From positions 1 through 64,000 of the forward strand of contig JAJDAH010000039.1 of the NCBI GenBank assembly GCA_029261965.1: DNA of 64,000 bases, read 5' to 3'. The notes beneath the pieces are model-generated. The model saw only the letters and a list, made by a program, of their open reading frames with translations. It searched no databases and was not told the DNA's origin. Positions 14,859 through 22,900 of this stretch are shown here, in pieces (position 1 is the first letter of the stretch; each line of letters opens with the position of its first letter). A program made the translations under genes and the position numbers. This DNA comes from Polyangiaceae bacterium (lineage in GTDB: Bacteria > Myxococcota_A > Polyangia > Polyangiales > Polyangiaceae).

Positions 14859-17408
14859 TCACTTTTTCTCCGCCGCGCTCTTCTTCTCCGCCGCCTTCTT
14901 CTCGAGGGCGTCGGTGATGGCGTGGTACTTGCCGATCTCCGAGACTGCGATCGCATCGCGAGAGTTGATTTTGAGCGCCATCCTAAATCTTCGGTAGGCC
15001 TCAGCGTGCTCGCCTTGCGTCTGGGCCAACACGCCCTCGAGGGCGACTCGACGAGCTTCTTGATACTTGCCGAGAACAAATGACCCTCGGGCGTCCATCC
15101 GGTCGAACCGGTCGACCACGAACGAACGAGCGCCGAGCAGCGCCGACAAGTTCGCCACCGCGTGCCGATAGCGCTTCTTGCCTCGGGTCGACGCGACGTC
15201 GAAACGACTGAACTCGATACGCAAATCGTCTTCGGTGTTTTGTGGAGCTCCTGCGCAGAGCTTCGCCGCGGCTTCGGGTCCCATGAGCGCCGACGCGAGA
15301 AACGACAACGGATCGGTGAGTTCCCACTTCTCGAGGTCCGGGAGGATCGATTCGTTCCGAAACGAGGACGCAAAGTGCGCGTAGTCGACGCGAAACTGCT
15401 CCTTGGGGCCGATGAGCGCGACGTATTGTCCCTTCTCCCAGAGGTGCGCGTCTGGAAAGACTGCGAGGAACGTCACCATCACGCTGCACAGGGACTCCGG
15501 CGACAATTGGTCGAGCGGGAGCCAATGAACGAGCAGCCCGCCGTCCTCGAGGCGAGCACGCGCGGTCGCGTACATTTCGCGCGTGAAGAGGTATCCCGCG
15601 GATGGCCGATACGGAACGAAGAGCCCGAGCACGATGACGTCGTAGAGGTCTCGGCTGGTGCGCAGAAAGTGGCGCCCATCGGCGATCGCGACGTTCGTCT
15701 TCGGAGAATCGAGGACGCCCGAGCTCTCCGCGGAAAAATGGCGTGCCGCCTTCACCATGGCCCCAGAGATCTCGACGACCTGCACATGCTCGACCGCGTC
15801 GTAGATCGCCGCTGGGCCGAGTTGCACGCCGGTGCCCAACCCGACTTCGAGAACCCGTTTTGGGCTCGGATGCAAAAGGAGCGGCATGTAGCCCTGGAGA
15901 CGCATCGACTGCACCATGCGCGGCGCGGTGCTGCCCCAGAGGTGGGTGCGGTCGCTCATCAGCGTGAGAATCCCGCTTTGCTCGCGAAACACTTCGACGA
16001 GGCCGATCGAGTCCTCTCGCTCGAAGACCACGGCTTTCGAGCTCGGAGGCGAGCGGAAGAACGGCTGCGACGCGCCCGTGGAAAGCACGAACGCGCCAAC
16101 CGCGATCCCCGGCAGAAAGAGGTATTTCGCCCATCCCGCGAGCGACGGCAGCTCACTCTTGCCGTTTTCTCGATAGGCGAGCAAAGACGCCGCGCCACTC
16201 GTCAGCGCGGCGACGACCACCGCGCCCCGCAACCCCCAAAACGGAATCGCCACGAGGCCGGCGAACAAGACGCCCACGATCGCACCGACGGTGTTGCACG
16301 CGTAGATGCGTCCAGTGGCTCGGGCAACATCGCTTTCCGCTCGAGCCGCGATCTGGACGGCCAGCGGCAAGGTCGCCCCCATCAGGAAGGTCGGAAGGTA
16401 CATCGTCAGGCTCGCCAGGCCGAAAGGCACCAAAAGCGCGGACGCCGCCCACGTATTTCCGATTTCCGAACCGAGGTGCTCTTGCAGCATCCGGAACAAT
16501 GTCGGGCTGACCACGAGGTAACAGCCGATGCTGACTTGAGCAGCGCCGAGCCACGCCCACAACTGCTTGGCCCGGGCAGCCTGACGCGACAGAACCTCGG
16601 CGCCGAGCCCGATGCCCGCGAGAAACGCAGCCAGCGTGACGCCGAAGGCGTAGACGGTGTCCTCGGTGATGACGGCGACGACCCGAAACCAAACGACTTG
16701 AGCCGAGAGCGCCGCGAATCCCGACGCGGCGACAACCACTGCCGCTATCTTTGCGGGTCGCGGCACCAGCGAGCTCGCGGCGACGGCCGCTTTCTCCGGC
16801 GATGACTTCTGGCGCTTCGACGCCCAGAGGGCGACTGCACCGACTGACAAGTTGAGCAAGACCGCGGCGAGGTGGGTCTTGTTGATCCCGACTTTCGGCA
16901 CCGTGACGAGAGTGGCCACGAGCACGCCGGCGACGGCGCCGAACGTGTTGACGGCGTAGAGTCTGCCGACGATTGCTCCGGCGTCCTCCACGCGACGTGA
17001 CAGGCAGCGGGCCAGCACCGGGAGGGTCGCGCCCATCAACGTCGTCGGAACGAGCAACACCCCGGCGGCGATGGCAAACCGGACCGCCGTGCCCGCCGCG
17101 CCTTCACCCAGAAAACCGAAGGCCGCGTAGTGGCGTCCGACCCAGTGGACCAAGAACGGCACGGCGAGCGCGCTCACTCCGATGCCGACCTCGAGCCATG
17201 CATAGGTTCGAAGCGGCGAGGCAGACGGGGCGCGACGTCCCATCCGCCAGGCGCCAAGAGCGAGACCCCCGAGAAACGCGGCGATGACCGCGGTCGTGGC
17301 GTGCAGGGTCACGCCGAAGAAACCGCTGAACAGTCGCAACCACAACAGCTCGTAGACGAGGCCGAGAGCGCCCGAAACGAAGAACAGCGCGTAGAGGAGC
17401 GCGCGCAT
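14859..17408 (-). CDS. Membrane protein fused to spermidine synthase-like domain
   Basis: 849 residues. Residues 1-440 hold about 12-14 membrane helices in two similar halves (each with a LMGATLPxLxR/Q motif: TLMGATLPVLARCL and FLMGATLPLAVQIA), as in the fused MFS/spermidine synthase family. A class I methyltransferase-type fold follows, with VLEVGLGTG near 516 and the acidic nucleoside-binding VVEIS. Where aminopropyltransferases have a catalytic Asp motif this protein reads DVIVLGLFVPYRPS, so spermidine synthesis is unlikely. The tail after 720 is helical (TPR-like EAYRRFRMALKINS) and ends in a Lys/Ala/Glu run. Substrate unknown. The TAGGCT box 9 bases upstream supports the ATG at 17408. 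Confidence 0.82.
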   Translation of the reverse strand: MRALLYALFFVSGALGLVYELLWLRLFSGFFGVTLHATTAVIAAFLGGLALGAWRMGRRAPSASPLRTYAWLEVGIGVSALAVPFLVHWVGRHYAAFGFLGEGAAGTAVRFAIAAGVLLVPTTLMGATLPVLARCLSRRVEDAGAIVGRLYAVNTFGAVAGVLVATLVTVPKVGINKTHLAAVLLNLSVGAVALWASKRQKSSPEKAAVAASSLVPRPAKIAAVVVAASGFAALSAQVVWFRVVAVITEDTVYAFGVTLAAFLAGIGLGAEVLSRQAARAKQLWAWLGAAQVSIGCYLVVSPTLFRMLQEHLGSEIGNTWAASALLVPFGLASLTMYLPTFLMGATLPLAVQIAARAESDVARATGRIYACNTVGAIVGVLFAGLVAIPFWGLRGAVVVAALTSGAASLLAYRENGKSELPSLAGWAKYLFLPGIAVGAFVLSTGASQPFFRSPPSSKAVVFEREDSIGLVEVFREQSGILTLMSDRTHLWGSTAPRMVQSMRLQGYMPLLLHPSPKRVLEVGLGTGVQLGPAAIYDAVEHVQVVEISGAMVKAARHFSAESSGVLDSPKTNVAIADGRHFLRTSRDLYDVIVLGLFVPYRPSAGYLFTREMYATARARLEDGGLLVHWLPLDQLSPESLCSVMVTFLAVFPDAHLWEKGQYVALIGPKEQFRVDYAHFASSFRNESILPDLEKWELTDPLSFLASALMGPEAAAKLCAGAPQNTEDDLRIEFSRFDVASTRGKKRYRHAVANLSALLGARSFVVDRFDRMDARGSFVLGKYQEARRVALEGVLAQTQGEHAEAYRRFRMALKINSRDAIAVSEIGKYHAITDALEKKAAEKKSAAEKK

Positions 17409-17417
17409 CGGTCGCGG

Positions 17418-17423
17418 AGCCTA
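17418..17423 (-). promoter_or_regulatory. TAGGCT -10-like element
   Basis: GCTAGGCTCC on the minus strand, 9 bases before the ATG at 17408; identical context and spacing to the boxes at 14215 and 25252. Confidence 0.5.
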
Positions 17424-17483
17424 GCAGGTGTTACGCTCCGCAGGCGGCGATCGGACCAGCCATGCCCGTCGCCCCGGAGGTTC

Positions 17484-18158
17484 ATGTCTACTGCTCTCGT
17501 CACGGGTGCCAACCGCGGAATCGGTCTGGAGTTGGTTCGACAACTTCAGGCCAAGGGTCTGGACGTCATCGCCACCTGCCGCTCGAGTTCGGATTCGCTC
17601 GATGAGCTCGAGACCGGCACTCCTCCGGTTAGAGTGGAGACTGGTGTAGACGTCGCCAGCAACACCTCCGTCGCCGAATTCGGCAAGAAGCTGGGCGCAC
17701 CGAAGATCGATCTGCTCGTGCTCAACGCCGGAGTCATGAATCTCGACGTGATCTTCGATCTGTCGATCGAAAAGGTGCAGAAGCAAATCGAAGTGAACGC
17801 TCTCGGACCCTTGCGCGTCGTCGCTGCGCTGGTCGACAAGTTGGGCGAAGGGTCGAAAATCGTCATCATCACCAGCCAACTCGCGTCCATCGAGAACAAC
17901 AACGGCGGGCTCTATGGCTATCGAATGAGCAAAGCCGCCGTGAACCAATGCGGCCGCTCGCTAGCTCGCGACCTCGAACCCCGAGGCGTCGCCGTCGCGA
18001 TGCTCCACCCGGGTTTCGTCGCCACGGACATGAACGCCCATCAAGGGCCCGTTTCCGCCGAGACGTCGGTGCGAGGACTGCTCGAGCAAATCGCCGCTCT
18101 GAGCATCGAGACGACCGGTCAGTATCGAGACTTCGAAGGCGCCGAGCTTCCCTGGTAG
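17484..18158 (+). CDS. Short-chain dehydrogenase/reductase
   Basis: 224 residues. Classical SDR: cofactor loop TGANRGIG at residues 7-14, NAGVM near 82, catalytic Ser in ITSQLAS near 130 and YRMSK (YxxxK) near 149, then LHPGFVATDM. It should reduce a carbonyl or oxidise an alcohol with NAD(P)H; the second motif TCRSSSD suggests NADPH. Closest in style to the C-factor/sniffer-like SDRs; in Myxococcus CsgA is such a protein, but nothing here shows that role. ATG 17484 is chosen with CGGAGG just 3 bases before it; the longer frame from 17130 is non-coding. The stop codon overlaps the first bases of repeat copy A. Confidence 0.88.
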   Translation: MSTALVTGANRGIGLELVRQLQAKGLDVIATCRSSSDSLDELETGTPPVRVETGVDVASNTSVAEFGKKLGAPKIDLLVLNAGVMNLDVIFDLSIEKVQKQIEVNALGPLRVVAALVDKLGEGSKIVIITSQLASIENNNGGLYGYRMSKAAVNQCGRSLARDLEPRGVAVAMLHPGFVATDMNAHQGPVSAETSVRGLLEQIAALSIETTGQYRDFEGAELPW

Positions 18159-18288
18159 CGTGGTGGACCAGGAGTCCACCACACTCTGGAAAGAACCGGG
18201 ACACGGATCAGATCTGTGCCTTGGCCGTCAAAATTCGGCGGCCTCGCCCCGGAGGGGCCGCCGTAGTTTTGTAAGCAATCACGGATCC
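18157..18288 (+). repeat. Dispersed structured repeat, copy A
   Basis: About 132 bp, some 92% identical to 47224-47354 in the same orientation. Three inverted repeats: arms 18160-18168/18174-18182 with loop CAGGA; 18202-18209/18211-18218 with one G-T pair; 18236-18243/18256-18263, followed by AGTTTTGT like a factor-independent terminator. The outermost pair of the third stem is C-G here and G-C in copy B. The repeat starts at the stop codon of the SDR gene, so it could end that transcript. No coding potential is conserved between copies. Confidence 0.85.
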
Positions 18289-18306
18289 AGAGGAGTAACT
18301 CGGCGG

Positions 18307-18627
18307 TCAGCGCCCGAGCTTGGCCATCAGCGCGGCGCGCGAGGTGACCCCCAGCTTCCGAAAGACCGCGGCCACTTGATTCGCCACGGTACGGACACTG
18401 GTGCCACGGTGCTCGCCGATCTCTGCGTTCGAATGGCCACGGAGCAACATGTCGACGACATCGCGCTCGGCATTGGTCAGCGAATCCGGCAGCTGGTACT
18501 CCGGCACCGGGAAGCTCAACACGGCGACGTCTTGGGTCCCTACCTTGAAACGCGTCGCCGACAACCCGCGCGGCGGCATGAGGTCGGCGCTGTCCGTGGC
18601 CGCGGATGAAAGTTGATTGTGGTCCAT
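18307..18627 (-). CDS. Stand-alone LuxR-type HTH regulator
   Basis: 106 residues. The C-terminal half is a LuxR/GerE helix-turn-helix: LTNAERDVVDMLLRGHSN, then AEIGEHRGTSVRTVANQV with the recognition helix, and VFRKLGVTSRAALMAKLG. The N-terminal 45 residues contain no receiver, PAS or autoinducer-binding domain. ATG 18627 is chosen over GTG 18684 because AAGGG lies about 5 bases upstream; the longer form adds only a basic stretch. It follows a second small LuxR gene on the same strand with a 72-base gap, and the two look like diverged paralogues. Targets unknown. Confidence 0.85.
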   Translation of the reverse strand: MDHNQLSSAATDSADLMPPRGLSATRFKVGTQDVAVLSFPVPEYQLPDSLTNAERDVVDMLLRGHSNAEIGEHRGTSVRTVANQVAAVFRKLGVTSRAALMAKLGR

Positions 18628-18699
18628 TGGTTTCCCTTCACGTCTTGAACGCCCACCGCGACGCCGTCGTTTTTTCGTGGCCACGACGGCGCCCTGGGC

Positions 18700-19077
18700 T
18701 CAGATTCCGAACATGCGCACGAGCTCGGGGTGGCTGTTCGCACCCAGTTTCGCCATTGCGCGGCGGCGATAGTGAGAAACCGTGGACGGAGACAACCCGA
18801 GCTCGGTCGCCACCTGCGTCACGCCGAGACCCTTGGCGGTGAGCGCGACGACCTGCTTCTCTCGTGACGTTATCGCGTTCTTCGTGCCCGTCGCTCGGGT
18901 GAGCACGAGGTGGCGCCTCCCGGCGTCGTCGAAACGATGTTCGACGATCCACTCCCCCGCCATGAGTGCTCGCCAAAGCGAGCGCGCGTCCCCTGCCACC
19001 GAGTCCCATGGTCGGACATCGTCGGGCTCGAGCGCTACATCAAAATCATGAGACTCAGCGCAATCGCTAGAAGCCAT
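18700..19077 (-). CDS. Stand-alone LuxR-type HTH regulator
   Basis: 125 residues. The N-terminal 65 residues are an unassigned small domain (WDSVAGDARSLWRALMAGEW). Then ITSREKQVVALTAKGLGVTQ, VATELGLSPSTVSHYRRR and AMAKLGANSHPELVRMFG form a LuxR/GerE DNA-binding domain. There is no phosphorylation or ligand domain. ATG 19077 has no convincing ribosome-binding site. The 241-bp upstream gap is poorer in GC than its surroundings and holds a 26-bp palindrome at 19269-19294, a candidate operator for this gene pair. Confidence 0.85.
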   Translation of the reverse strand: MASSDCAESHDFDVALEPDDVRPWDSVAGDARSLWRALMAGEWIVEHRFDDAGRRHLVLTRATGTKNAITSREKQVVALTAKGLGVTQVATELGLSPSTVSHYRRRAMAKLGANSHPELVRMFGI

Positions 19078-19268
19078 TGTTATTTACACCTTTGCGATTG
19101 ATGTCGGCTCTCGCCGCCTGTCAGGTTTTTCCTACGAAGCACTGCCGAGCCAGTCCTGGGCCCGCGAGCTACCAGTGGCTAGAGCACGCCGCGTGCCATG
19201 CGGTTCGCCTTCGGGAAACGCTCTGTTTTCCTCTAGCGAACGGGATGTTCCGCGCCCGGCCAGGCGAT

Positions 19269-19294
19269 CGAGTGTTCAAGTTCTTGAACACTCG
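19269..19294. promoter_or_regulatory. 26-bp near-perfect palindrome, candidate operator
   Basis: CGAGTGTTCAAG-TT-CTTGAACACTCG: 12-bp perfect arms with a 2-base centre. The half-site TTGAACACTC recurs at 19326-19335 inside the end of cca. It lies 25 bp after the cca stop and about 190 bp before the LuxR gene. There is no T-run on either side, so a terminator is less likely than a dimer binding site. Confidence 0.55.
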
Positions 19295-19302
19295 CATGTG
19301 CA

Positions 19303-19316
19303 ATCGTTTGAACGAT
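19303..19316. promoter_or_regulatory. Second inverted repeat next to the palindrome
   Basis: ATCGTT-TG-AACGAT, 6-bp arms, 8 bp from the larger palindrome and sharing the TTGAAC core. It may be a secondary or diverged operator site. Confidence 0.35.
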
Positions 19317-19318
19317 GT

Positions 19319-20737
19319 TCAGTCGGTTGAACACTCTTCGGCCGCGAGCACCTGGGCTCGCTCGAGCAGCGCCGTTCTTTCGTTCGCTTCCGGATTCTCG
19401 ATGACTTCTTCGAGCAAGCCTCGAAGAACCCGTCCAATGACAGGGCCGGGGCTCAAGCCCACTTCCGCCATGAGGTCCCGTCCGCTGACCTCGAGATCTC
19501 GCACGGTGAGCGCCGCGCCTTTGGCGATTTCGGCTTCGACGCGAGCCTTGAGCCGTTCGAGGTTTTCGAGATCTTCGGACGCATCGCGCCCTTTCGCCGA
19601 CACGTCGGCTTCGTTGAGCAAGTACAGGTCCTCCAAGAGCTCCGGTGAAACCCGGCGAACCCAGCGGCGCACTGCGGCGTCACTCCAAGATTCTTCGTAG
19701 CAAATCAGGTGGTGCCGCACGAGACCGACGATCCGTTCGCGTTCGGCGTTCGAGAAGCGCAAGCGATCGAGCATCGGGTCTGCCATTTCCGCGCCGACCC
19801 GCTCGTGCTCGTAGAAGGTGTAGTCGTTGGTTTTCTCGCTGTGCTCGCGCGTGCGCGGCTTGCCGACGTCATGCAACAGACCTGCCACTCGCAGCACGGC
19901 GCTCTTCGGGCAGTTGTCGAGACAACTCATGGCGTGCCCCCACACGTCGTACGCGTGATACTTGTTCTGCTCGCATCCGACGGATTCGAGCAGCTCGGGA
20001 GCCGTGATCTCGAGCATGCCGTGGTCCTTCATGACCTCGAACGCGCGGCTCGGCCGGTCGGCTTTCATCGTTTTCATCCACTCGTCGCGAATCCGCTCGG
20101 CGCTGACTTTGCGGTACGAATCGAGCGAAGGCTCGATGGCCCGCGCCGTCTCTTCCTCGAGCTCGAGCTCGAGAGTCGCAACGAACCGCGCGGCGCGAAG
20201 CACGCGGAGGCCATCCTCATCGAAGCGCTCCGCGGGGTTCCCGACCGCCCGGAGCCTTCGAGCCCCGAGGTCCTCGAGCCCGAAAAACGGGTCGATGAGG
20301 CGATCTTCGAGCGGATCGAATGCCACGGCGTTGATCGTGAAATCGCGCCGAGCCAGATCCGCCTTGATGTCGTCGACGAAGTACACCGAGTCGGGGCGGC
20401 GGCCGTCGGAGTAGCTCGTTTCTCCACGCAGCGTCGTCACCTCGTAGGCAACCTTGTCGATCATCACCGTGACGGTGCCATGCTGGATCCCCGTGGGGAT
20501 CACGTGGCGGAACAGCTTCTGAACCTGTTCTGGGCGCGCGTCGGTGGCGATGTCCCAGTCGTTGCGGACCGCGCCCTCGCCGCTGGTACCATCGAGCTCC
20601 ACCAAACACAGATCCCGCACGCAGCCGCCGACGACCCACGAACGAAAACCAGCCTCGCGGAACCGGACGCACATGTCCCTGACGGGCGGCGGCAACGCCT
20701 GCCTCAGGGCCGTGACCGGCGCCTCAGAACCGCTCAC
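19319..20737 (-). CDS. cca: CCA tRNA nucleotidyltransferase with HD domain
   Basis: 472 residues. Class II nucleotidyltransferase: VVGGCVRDL near 36, the catalytic DxD as DWDIATDA near 60, RRDFTINAVA near 127, and the nucleotide-specificity region RFDEDGLRVLRAARF near 170. After the tRNA-binding helices an HD domain is present, GLLHDVGKPRTREHSEKT near 285, with HH later. This architecture is found in CCA-adding enzymes and poly(A) polymerases; the bacterial HD-containing form usually repairs the tRNA 3' CCA end. The stop lies 25 bases before the palindrome. The start is 19 bases after the kinase gene stop, so the two are probably co-transcribed. Confidence 0.88.
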   Translation of the reverse strand: MSGSEAPVTALRQALPPPVRDMCVRFREAGFRSWVVGGCVRDLCLVELDGTSGEGAVRNDWDIATDARPEQVQKLFRHVIPTGIQHGTVTVMIDKVAYEVTTLRGETSYSDGRRPDSVYFVDDIKADLARRDFTINAVAFDPLEDRLIDPFFGLEDLGARRLRAVGNPAERFDEDGLRVLRAARFVATLELELEEETARAIEPSLDSYRKVSAERIRDEWMKTMKADRPSRAFEVMKDHGMLEITAPELLESVGCEQNKYHAYDVWGHAMSCLDNCPKSAVLRVAGLLHDVGKPRTREHSEKTNDYTFYEHERVGAEMADPMLDRLRFSNAERERIVGLVRHHLICYEESWSDAAVRRWVRRVSPELLEDLYLLNEADVSAKGRDASEDLENLERLKARVEAEIAKGAALTVRDLEVSGRDLMAEVGLSPGPVIGRVLRGLLEEVIENPEANERTALLERAQVLAAEECSTD

Positions 20738-20756
20738 CCTCGACCTCGCCCTCGAG

Positions 20757-22499
20757 CTAGTTCCAGGGATTCACGATTTCGCCGCCACCGATCTTCGGTT
20801 TCGGCTTCGGCTTCGGTCCGGTTGGACGCACGGCCGGCTTCGTCTGCGGCTTCGGGACGGGTCGTGCGATGGCGCGGCCGCCGATGCGCCGGAGCTTGAC
20901 CGACAGCTTCGGGTCGCTTCCATCGATCTTCACCTTCCGCGTCACGAACCCATCGCGGCGGATTTCGGCCTCGACCGTCTTGCCATCCTTCACGTCGATT
21001 TCGACCGGACTCGCGCCCAAATCCTCGTCACCGACGAACACGTGCGCGTCGAGCGGCTCGACGGCAATCAGTACCTGCCGCGACACATCGAGCTCCTCGA
21101 CCGGTTGCACCTCGGGTTCGGGAGTTTTGAGCGCTTCGGCGGTCGTCACTGGGGCAGTCACCGCGGTGGTCGGTTGCTCGGCCGCGTCGCTGGACGAGCT
21201 CTTGGCGAAAATGGCGATGACGATGCCGAGGGATGCGCACACTCCCGCGATGCCGGCGTAGAGCGGCCAACGGTTTCGTGGGATCCCACCCGGAGAGGCG
21301 GGAACCGGCGCGGGCATTCCCTTGGTGTTGGTCTTGAAGAAGTCCGCCGGAACGTTGAAGCCGCCGGAGCGCGCCATCATTTCGTTGACGGCGGTCGGAA
21401 CGAGGCCCTCGAGCAACTTGTCGAGATCCGCGATCAGCTCGTCCATGTCCTGGTAGCGCTGCTCGGGGCGCTTCGAGAGGCACTTCAGAACAATCGCCTC
21501 GAGACCCGGCGGCACGTCTTGAGGCTCCGGAATGATGTTCCGAATCGGAACCGGCGCCTTGTACATGTGCTGGGTCAGGATGCCCATGAAGTTGTCGGCG
21601 TCGAAGGGCACCTTTCCCGACGCCATCTCGTAAAGCATCACGCCGAGGGAGTAGATGTCCGTGCGGTGATCCACCGGGGCGCCGGCGGCTTGCTCCGGCG
21701 ACATGTAGTGCGGCGTACCGAAGACGCTCCCCGCTCGCGTGAGCTTACCCGTCGCGGTGGTCGACACCTTCGCGATCCCGAAGTCGAGAATCTTGACGAA
21801 GTCGCTCGACTTGCCTCGAGTTACCAGGAACACGTTGTCGGGTTTCAGATCGCGGTGAACGATGTCCGAAGCGTGGGCGACCGAAAGTCCCTCGGCCATC
21901 TGCCGGGCGATGTGAACGATGCGCTCGACGGGGACCGGCTCCCCAGCGTCCACGATATTGGTCAGCGGCTCGCCGTCGAGAAACTCCATCACGAAGTAAG
22001 TCGACCCGTCCGGCAACTGCCCGAAGTCGCTGATGTCGATGATGTGCTGGTTGCCGATCGCCGACGCCGCTTTCGCCTCGATCAGAAACCGCTCGGTGAC
22101 CTCGGTGTCGCGCGCCATGTCGGCACGAAGCACTTTCATCGCGACTCTCTTGTCGATGATCTTGTGACGGCACTGGTAGACGACACCCATGCCGCCCTCG
22201 CCGAGCACCTTCTCGACCTTGTAGCGACCGTCGATGGTGCAGCCGATGTACGGATCGGGCGGGGGTAGCGGGAGGTCCTCTCCGATGTACTCGGGCTCGA
22301 CGTCGTGCACGCTGCTCGACGGAAGCACGGTGGCCACCTTCAGCTTGCCAGCAGCTGCCGGAACCTGGTCGTGTGAGCCCGGACCCGACTCACGGTCGAG
22401 TGCGTCGAGCGTCGGCACTTCCCGTGGACCCGATCCCGCGACGGACTCGCCCGACGAGGGGGCGCTCGGAGGCTTGCGCTGGCTCGAGTCCTCAGTCAT
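20757..22499 (-). CDS. Ser/Thr protein kinase with C-terminal PEGA-like domain
   Basis: About 580 residues. Pro/Ser-rich N-terminus of about 85 residues, then a full Hanks kinase: LGEGGMGVVY near 102, MKVLRAD lysine near 122, HRDLKPDNV near 211, DFGIAK, MSPEQAAG, and DHRTDIYSLG. One membrane segment (LYAGIAGVCASLGIVIAIFA) lies near 408-427. Outside it is a PEGA-like beta domain (VLIAVEPLDAHVFVGDEDLG) common on myxobacterial receptor kinases, then a Lys/Pro-rich tail. All catalytic residues are intact. ATG 22499 is preferred; a GTG 24 bases upstream is in frame. cca follows directly in the same operon, an odd pairing with no obvious functional link. Confidence 0.92.
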   Translation of the reverse strand: MTEDSSQRKPPSAPSSGESVAGSGPREVPTLDALDRESGPGSHDQVPAAAGKLKVATVLPSSSVHDVEPEYIGEDLPLPPPDPYIGCTIDGRYKVEKVLGEGGMGVVYQCRHKIIDKRVAMKVLRADMARDTEVTERFLIEAKAASAIGNQHIIDISDFGQLPDGSTYFVMEFLDGEPLTNIVDAGEPVPVERIVHIARQMAEGLSVAHASDIVHRDLKPDNVFLVTRGKSSDFVKILDFGIAKVSTTATGKLTRAGSVFGTPHYMSPEQAAGAPVDHRTDIYSLGVMLYEMASGKVPFDADNFMGILTQHMYKAPVPIRNIIPEPQDVPPGLEAIVLKCLSKRPEQRYQDMDELIADLDKLLEGLVPTAVNEMMARSGGFNVPADFFKTNTKGMPAPVPASPGGIPRNRWPLYAGIAGVCASLGIVIAIFAKSSSSDAAEQPTTAVTAPVTTAEALKTPEPEVQPVEELDVSRQVLIAVEPLDAHVFVGDEDLGASPVEIDVKDGKTVEAEIRRDGFVTRKVKIDGSDPKLSVKLRRIGGRAIARPVPKPQTKPAVRPTGPKPKPKPKIGGGEIVNPWN

Positions 22500-22900
22500 G
22501 CGGGGATGGAAAGGTAAGGGCACATCGGCGCGGTCTCCAGTGTGACGGCTGGCCGATGGATTCGGCCTACCGCAAGACAGCCAATTCCGTCCAGACTGGA
22601 CACCTGCATCTCATTCCACATCGCGGTCACCGGGGCAGCGACCCCTCTGCAAAGGTCGCGCCGAAAGGAAATGGCTCTTTTTCGCGGGCGAGACACCAGG
22701 CACATGGACACCAGTTGACGATGACTCTGCAATCCTTGCACACCCTGGCTCACTCGAACGAGTTCGAGGGCGCGACCGGGCCGGCCAGCGAGGCTGTGGG
22801 GAAATGTGGTCCAGACCACGCGTCGCGGAAAGGTCGCTGGCCCCCTGCGTGTTAAAGCCGGGGCCGCGCACGATTCACCTTCAGGCGCGTCCACCCACTC
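22500..22900. other. Intergenic region, no gene recognised
   Basis: About 400 bp between divergent genes (kinase leftwards, LolC/E-like permease rightwards). Open frames here run into the antisense of neighbours and show no family features. The only structure I see is a small palindrome, GTCCAG-A-CTGGAC at 22589-22601. It presumably contains both promoters, but I cannot place them with confidence. Confidence 0.5.

Noticed and set aside
15162-16805. 547-codon plus-strand open frame
   Set aside because: Antisense of the membrane/spermidine synthase-like gene; Arg/His/Glu-rich with no domain, as expected from GC-rich third positions.
17130-17483. N-terminal extension of the short-chain dehydrogenase frame
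   Set aside because: The extra 118 codons are antisense to the neighbouring gene, and the Rossmann motif begins right after ATG 17484.
18157-18288. Repeat as an insertion sequence
   Set aside because: No transposase, terminal repeats or target duplication are visible at either copy; a tiny non-autonomous element cannot be fully excluded.
19269-19294. Palindrome as a terminator of cca
   Set aside because: No T-run follows on either strand; the shared half-sites fit an operator better.
22373-22855. 160-codon plus-strand open frame in the gap before the permease gene
   Set aside because: Its first part is antisense to the kinase N-terminus and the rest shows no motif or ribosome-binding site.
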